From CAZCVI01 sp964502145 (GTDB lineage Bacteria; Acidobacteriota; Aminicenantia; UBA2199), in the NCBI GenBank assembly GCA_964502145.1, contig CAZCVI010000003.1, positions 62,001-126,000 of the forward strand: 64,000 nucleotides of DNA, in the 5' to 3' direction. Made by a program: the position numbers and the translations under genes. This document shows positions 61,899 to 64,000 of this stretch, piece after piece. The notes beneath the pieces are model-generated. The model was not told where the DNA came from and did no database searches. It saw only the letters and a program-made list of their open reading frames with translations. Each line of letters starts with the position of its first letter. Within the stretch, counting starts at the first letter, position 1.

Positions 61899-64000
61899 TT
61901 TGATGTTCATCTCCTATTTTAAATATTGCCTTTAAATATGCACCATCCTCTTTATAAACAGCAAGTAACTTTCCCTTATTTCTTAATGCAGCCTCACCGG
62001 AAATTGACAACCCAAGTCCCGTACCATCTTCTTTTTTGGAAAAACCTGGACGAAATATCTCCCCCGACTCTATATCATGTTTTTCAATACCTGGACCATT
62101 GTCCTTAAAATTAATAACAAGCTCCTCTTCATCCTGAAAAACATTTATTGAAATTTGTTTTGTGTCTTTATAGGACTGTTGAAGCCAGTAAAGACTATTA
62201 TCCATTAAATTTGTCAAAATAATATAAAAATCATATTCCCTTCCGAAGAACTGAAATCCTTTTTCTGTTGGCAAAGATAATTGGATACCGTTGTCTCTTA
62301 TTTGGTTTTCATAAACCCTTATGACGCTTTCCAATACTTTAGATATTAAAAAATATTTAGGTTTGCTTGTTTTTACCGCCAGTGGTTGCAACCGCTCAAA
62401 TAAGTGTATTAAGGAATCACCACCTTTGACAACGTCATCGGAAAGACTCTTTATAATGGGAAGTAACTCATTCAAGCTAGCTTCATCACGAATCATCCCA
62501 ATATATTCGTGAATATGAGGAATTTGATTTTTTATGGTACTTAGAGGCTTTCGGCCTTCATGTAATAATAGCATGATAACTTTTCCAATAGTAACTTGCC
62601 CCTCATATCGAGCGATTGTATCCCTAAATTTGTCAACAGTTTTCTCGGTTTCTTCTTTAGCTTCTTTGAAAGCCTCACGCAAGTCCTCTAAGTCCTCGTT
62701 TTTTACTCCTTTATCAATAAGATTTTTTATAACCTTAACTTCCAATGCAGAAATTGGGAAAAGTTTTTGAAGTTCTTCTTCAATTTTAGAGGGTGGTCTG
62801 CCCCGGTTTGTTTTTATTCTGTATTGGTACCTTCTTTCTTCAAGTGCTTGCAGATTTTTGGTGATAATATCCTTGAGCCCGAAATAATACGCATTTTCTT
62901 TCAAACCATCCCTAGCACTTTTTTCTTCAAGATGTGAATGCTCCTCGGCTTCAATATTAACAAAACCTATTATCTGGTTGCTTCCGATATGAATGGTTGG
63001 TTCTTGGACTCGTCTTTTGTCTAATAGCAACCAATCATATCCAGCCTCTCCATATGGTCTGATACGAAAACCCTTGCGATAGATGCTCACGCCACACATT
63101 TCATTCAATAATTTTTTTGCATCTCCTTTTCCAATCTCATCCAGATCTTTCTTGGTATCGGGATCGTTAGAAGTTTTGTTTATAAGATTTTCAATTGCCT
63201 CTGGATCCCTATCGAATACCCGGATATCGAATTCAATTTTTCCAGAATTAAGACCTTCATGGATTTCAACCACATCTTTGAATATTTCATCGGGAATACC
63301 ATTGGTACACTTGTTTTCATATGTATAGTCAGCAATAAGGAGTCTATCTATGCCATTCTTCAACGCTTTTTCTCGTGCATTGAGGAATTTATTCTTATTA
63401 GTGAAATGATTAATATCCAGATCCTTAATTTTTATTTCCTGCACGGTGCCAAATAATCTATAATCAAATAGTTCCAAAATCCAATAAGGCTCAATGTGGA
63501 TTGTCTCGTTATATCTGTCAATGGGGAAATTTTTGAAGGAGAGTTGAATGTCAAAGACATCTGCTTCTTGAGGTTGCATAATAGCAGTAACAATTTTTCT
63601 TAATTCTTTTATTAATATGTCGATGTTTTTTCCTGACCATTCATCTAAATACTGTCTGCTGCCGGTAATATCGATTACAGTTCCAGACTTTTCCCCAGCA
63701 GTCTGAAATGATTCGATAGGTATTTCCACTTCATCTAAAAACTTCTCGTTCTTCACGATATCGTTTTCTGCATCAAAGCCTTCTGAAAGTTTTACCTCAA
63801 AGTCTTGCCAATTTATCAGTACTTGTGTTTTGATCCCTGCTTTATCAACTGTTTCCATCCACATTTCATCGCCAAGTATCGCAGTGGAATATCGACCAAT
63901 TCCCTTTCTTCCTTGCATTAAACGCATTTTGCCAGGGCTATACTTTCTCTTTAATTTGTCGGTAGTGGACGGAATCATCCATTTATTAACAACGGTATCA
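61891..64000 (-). CDS. double-GHKL kinase: MORC/Hsp90-like ATPase plus histidine kinase (5' end beyond window)
   Basis: 703 visible residues; the frame is open to the right edge, so the start lies outside and the ATG at 63978 is internal. The visible N-terminus KWMIPSTTDKL, followed by GRKGIGRYS, is the G1/lid part of an Hsp90/MORC-type ATPase. Later an H-box-like LLLHEGRKPLSTI (about 455-467) gives a candidate phospho-acceptor His, followed by a second GHKL domain with N-box LTNLMDNSLYWL, DNGPGI and GTGLGLSISG. Two GHKL modules in one chain are unusual for a sensor kinase. No transmembrane segment is seen, so it is cytoplasmic. It pairs with the receiver protein just downstream. Confidence 0.88.
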   Translation of the reverse strand, partial: DTVVNKWMIPSTTDKLKRKYSPGKMRLMQGRKGIGRYSTAILGDEMWMETVDKAGIKTQVLINWQDFEVKLSEGFDAENDIVKNEKFLDEVEIPIESFQTAGEKSGTVIDITGSRQYLDEWSGKNIDILIKELRKIVTAIMQPQEADVFDIQLSFKNFPIDRYNETIHIEPYWILELFDYRLFGTVQEIKIKDLDINHFTNKNKFLNAREKALKNGIDRLLIADYTYENKCTNGIPDEIFKDVVEIHEGLNSGKIEFDIRVFDRDPEAIENLINKTSNDPDTKKDLDEIGKGDAKKLLNEMCGVSIYRKGFRIRPYGEAGYDWLLLDKRRVQEPTIHIGSNQIIGFVNIEAEEHSHLEEKSARDGLKENAYYFGLKDIITKNLQALEERRYQYRIKTNRGRPPSKIEEELQKLFPISALEVKVIKNLIDKGVKNEDLEDLREAFKEAKEETEKTVDKFRDTIARYEGQVTIGKVIMLLLHEGRKPLSTIKNQIPHIHEYIGMIRDEASLNELLPIIKSLSDDVVKGGDSLIHLFERLQPLAVKTSKPKYFLISKVLESVIRVYENQIRDNGIQLSLPTEKGFQFFGREYDFYIILTNLMDNSLYWLQQSYKDTKQISINVFQDEEELVINFKDNGPGIEKHDIESGEIFRPGFSKKEDGTGLGLSISGEAALRNKGKLLAVYKEDGAYLKAIFKIGDEHQNE

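Overview
The window looks like a piece of chromosome from an uncultivated diderm (Gram-negative-type) bacterium of moderate GC. Evidence for two membranes is a full lipoprotein maturation set (lgt, lspA, lnt), periplasmic SurA/PpiC-type chaperones, HflK/HflC, an NfeD/slipin pair and a SPOR-domain protein. c-di-GMP signalling is present (a PilZ-CheX fusion and a double-receiver GGDEF protein). I cannot name the phylum from the sequence alone. A striking local trait is that five genes have a clean sigma70-type promoter whose -10 box ends only 6-9 nt before the ATG and have no Shine-Dalgarno, so they are probably leaderless.

Layout. 1-3.6 kb: end of a ferredoxin-type protein, a structured repeat element, a PilZ-CheX protein and a lone RecF-like ATPase. 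3.8-10.9 kb: ileS-lspA-lgt-rluA operon, then two periplasmic foldases. 11.1 kb: tRNA-Asn. 11.4-16.6 kb: thiamine-binding-like protein, diguanylate cyclase, cold-shock protein, tex, single-receiver protein. 16.8-24.5 kb: membrane and lipoprotein quality control (nfeD, slipin, SPOR, lnt, hflK, hflC). 24.6-31.2 kb, minus strand: hisC, scpB, scpA, trpS, site-2-type protease, a small protein and uvrB. 31.5-35.7 kb: a dicarboxylate/glutamate symporter, a 21-bp minisatellite and an AAA/PD-(D/E)XK protein.

35.8-64 kb is accessory-rich. The 3' 525 bp of uvrC is present twice, 8.4 kb apart. The two copies bracket a 7.9-kb island that carries a minus-strand operon: three-TM protein, CHAT protease-STAND NTPase-TPR protein, a 54-residue protein starting Met-Gly-Ser, a 228-residue protein, a QueC-like (QatC/Cap9-type) enzyme and an ASCH-domain protein. 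I recognise the parts but not this combination, and it is my best candidate for an undescribed conflict (defence) system. Intact uvrC and uvrA follow. Next come an ABC-three-component system (nuclease-like effector, middle component, DUF2326 ATPase), a plus-strand SNF2 helicase - SbcD/YhaO-type nuclease - hook-less SbcC/YhaN-type ATPase operon, a vapBC locus with a destroyed toxin, and a two-gene signalling system running off the right edge (a kinase with two GHKL ATPase modules plus a receiver protein with an unrecognised C-terminal domain).

Two copies of a composite repeat element, at 0.52-0.69 kb and 52.1-52.3 kb, share end blocks but have different short-unit minisatellites as the arms of the inner hairpin. 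Both lie directly upstream of a promoter. All functions are read from sequence motifs without database searches.
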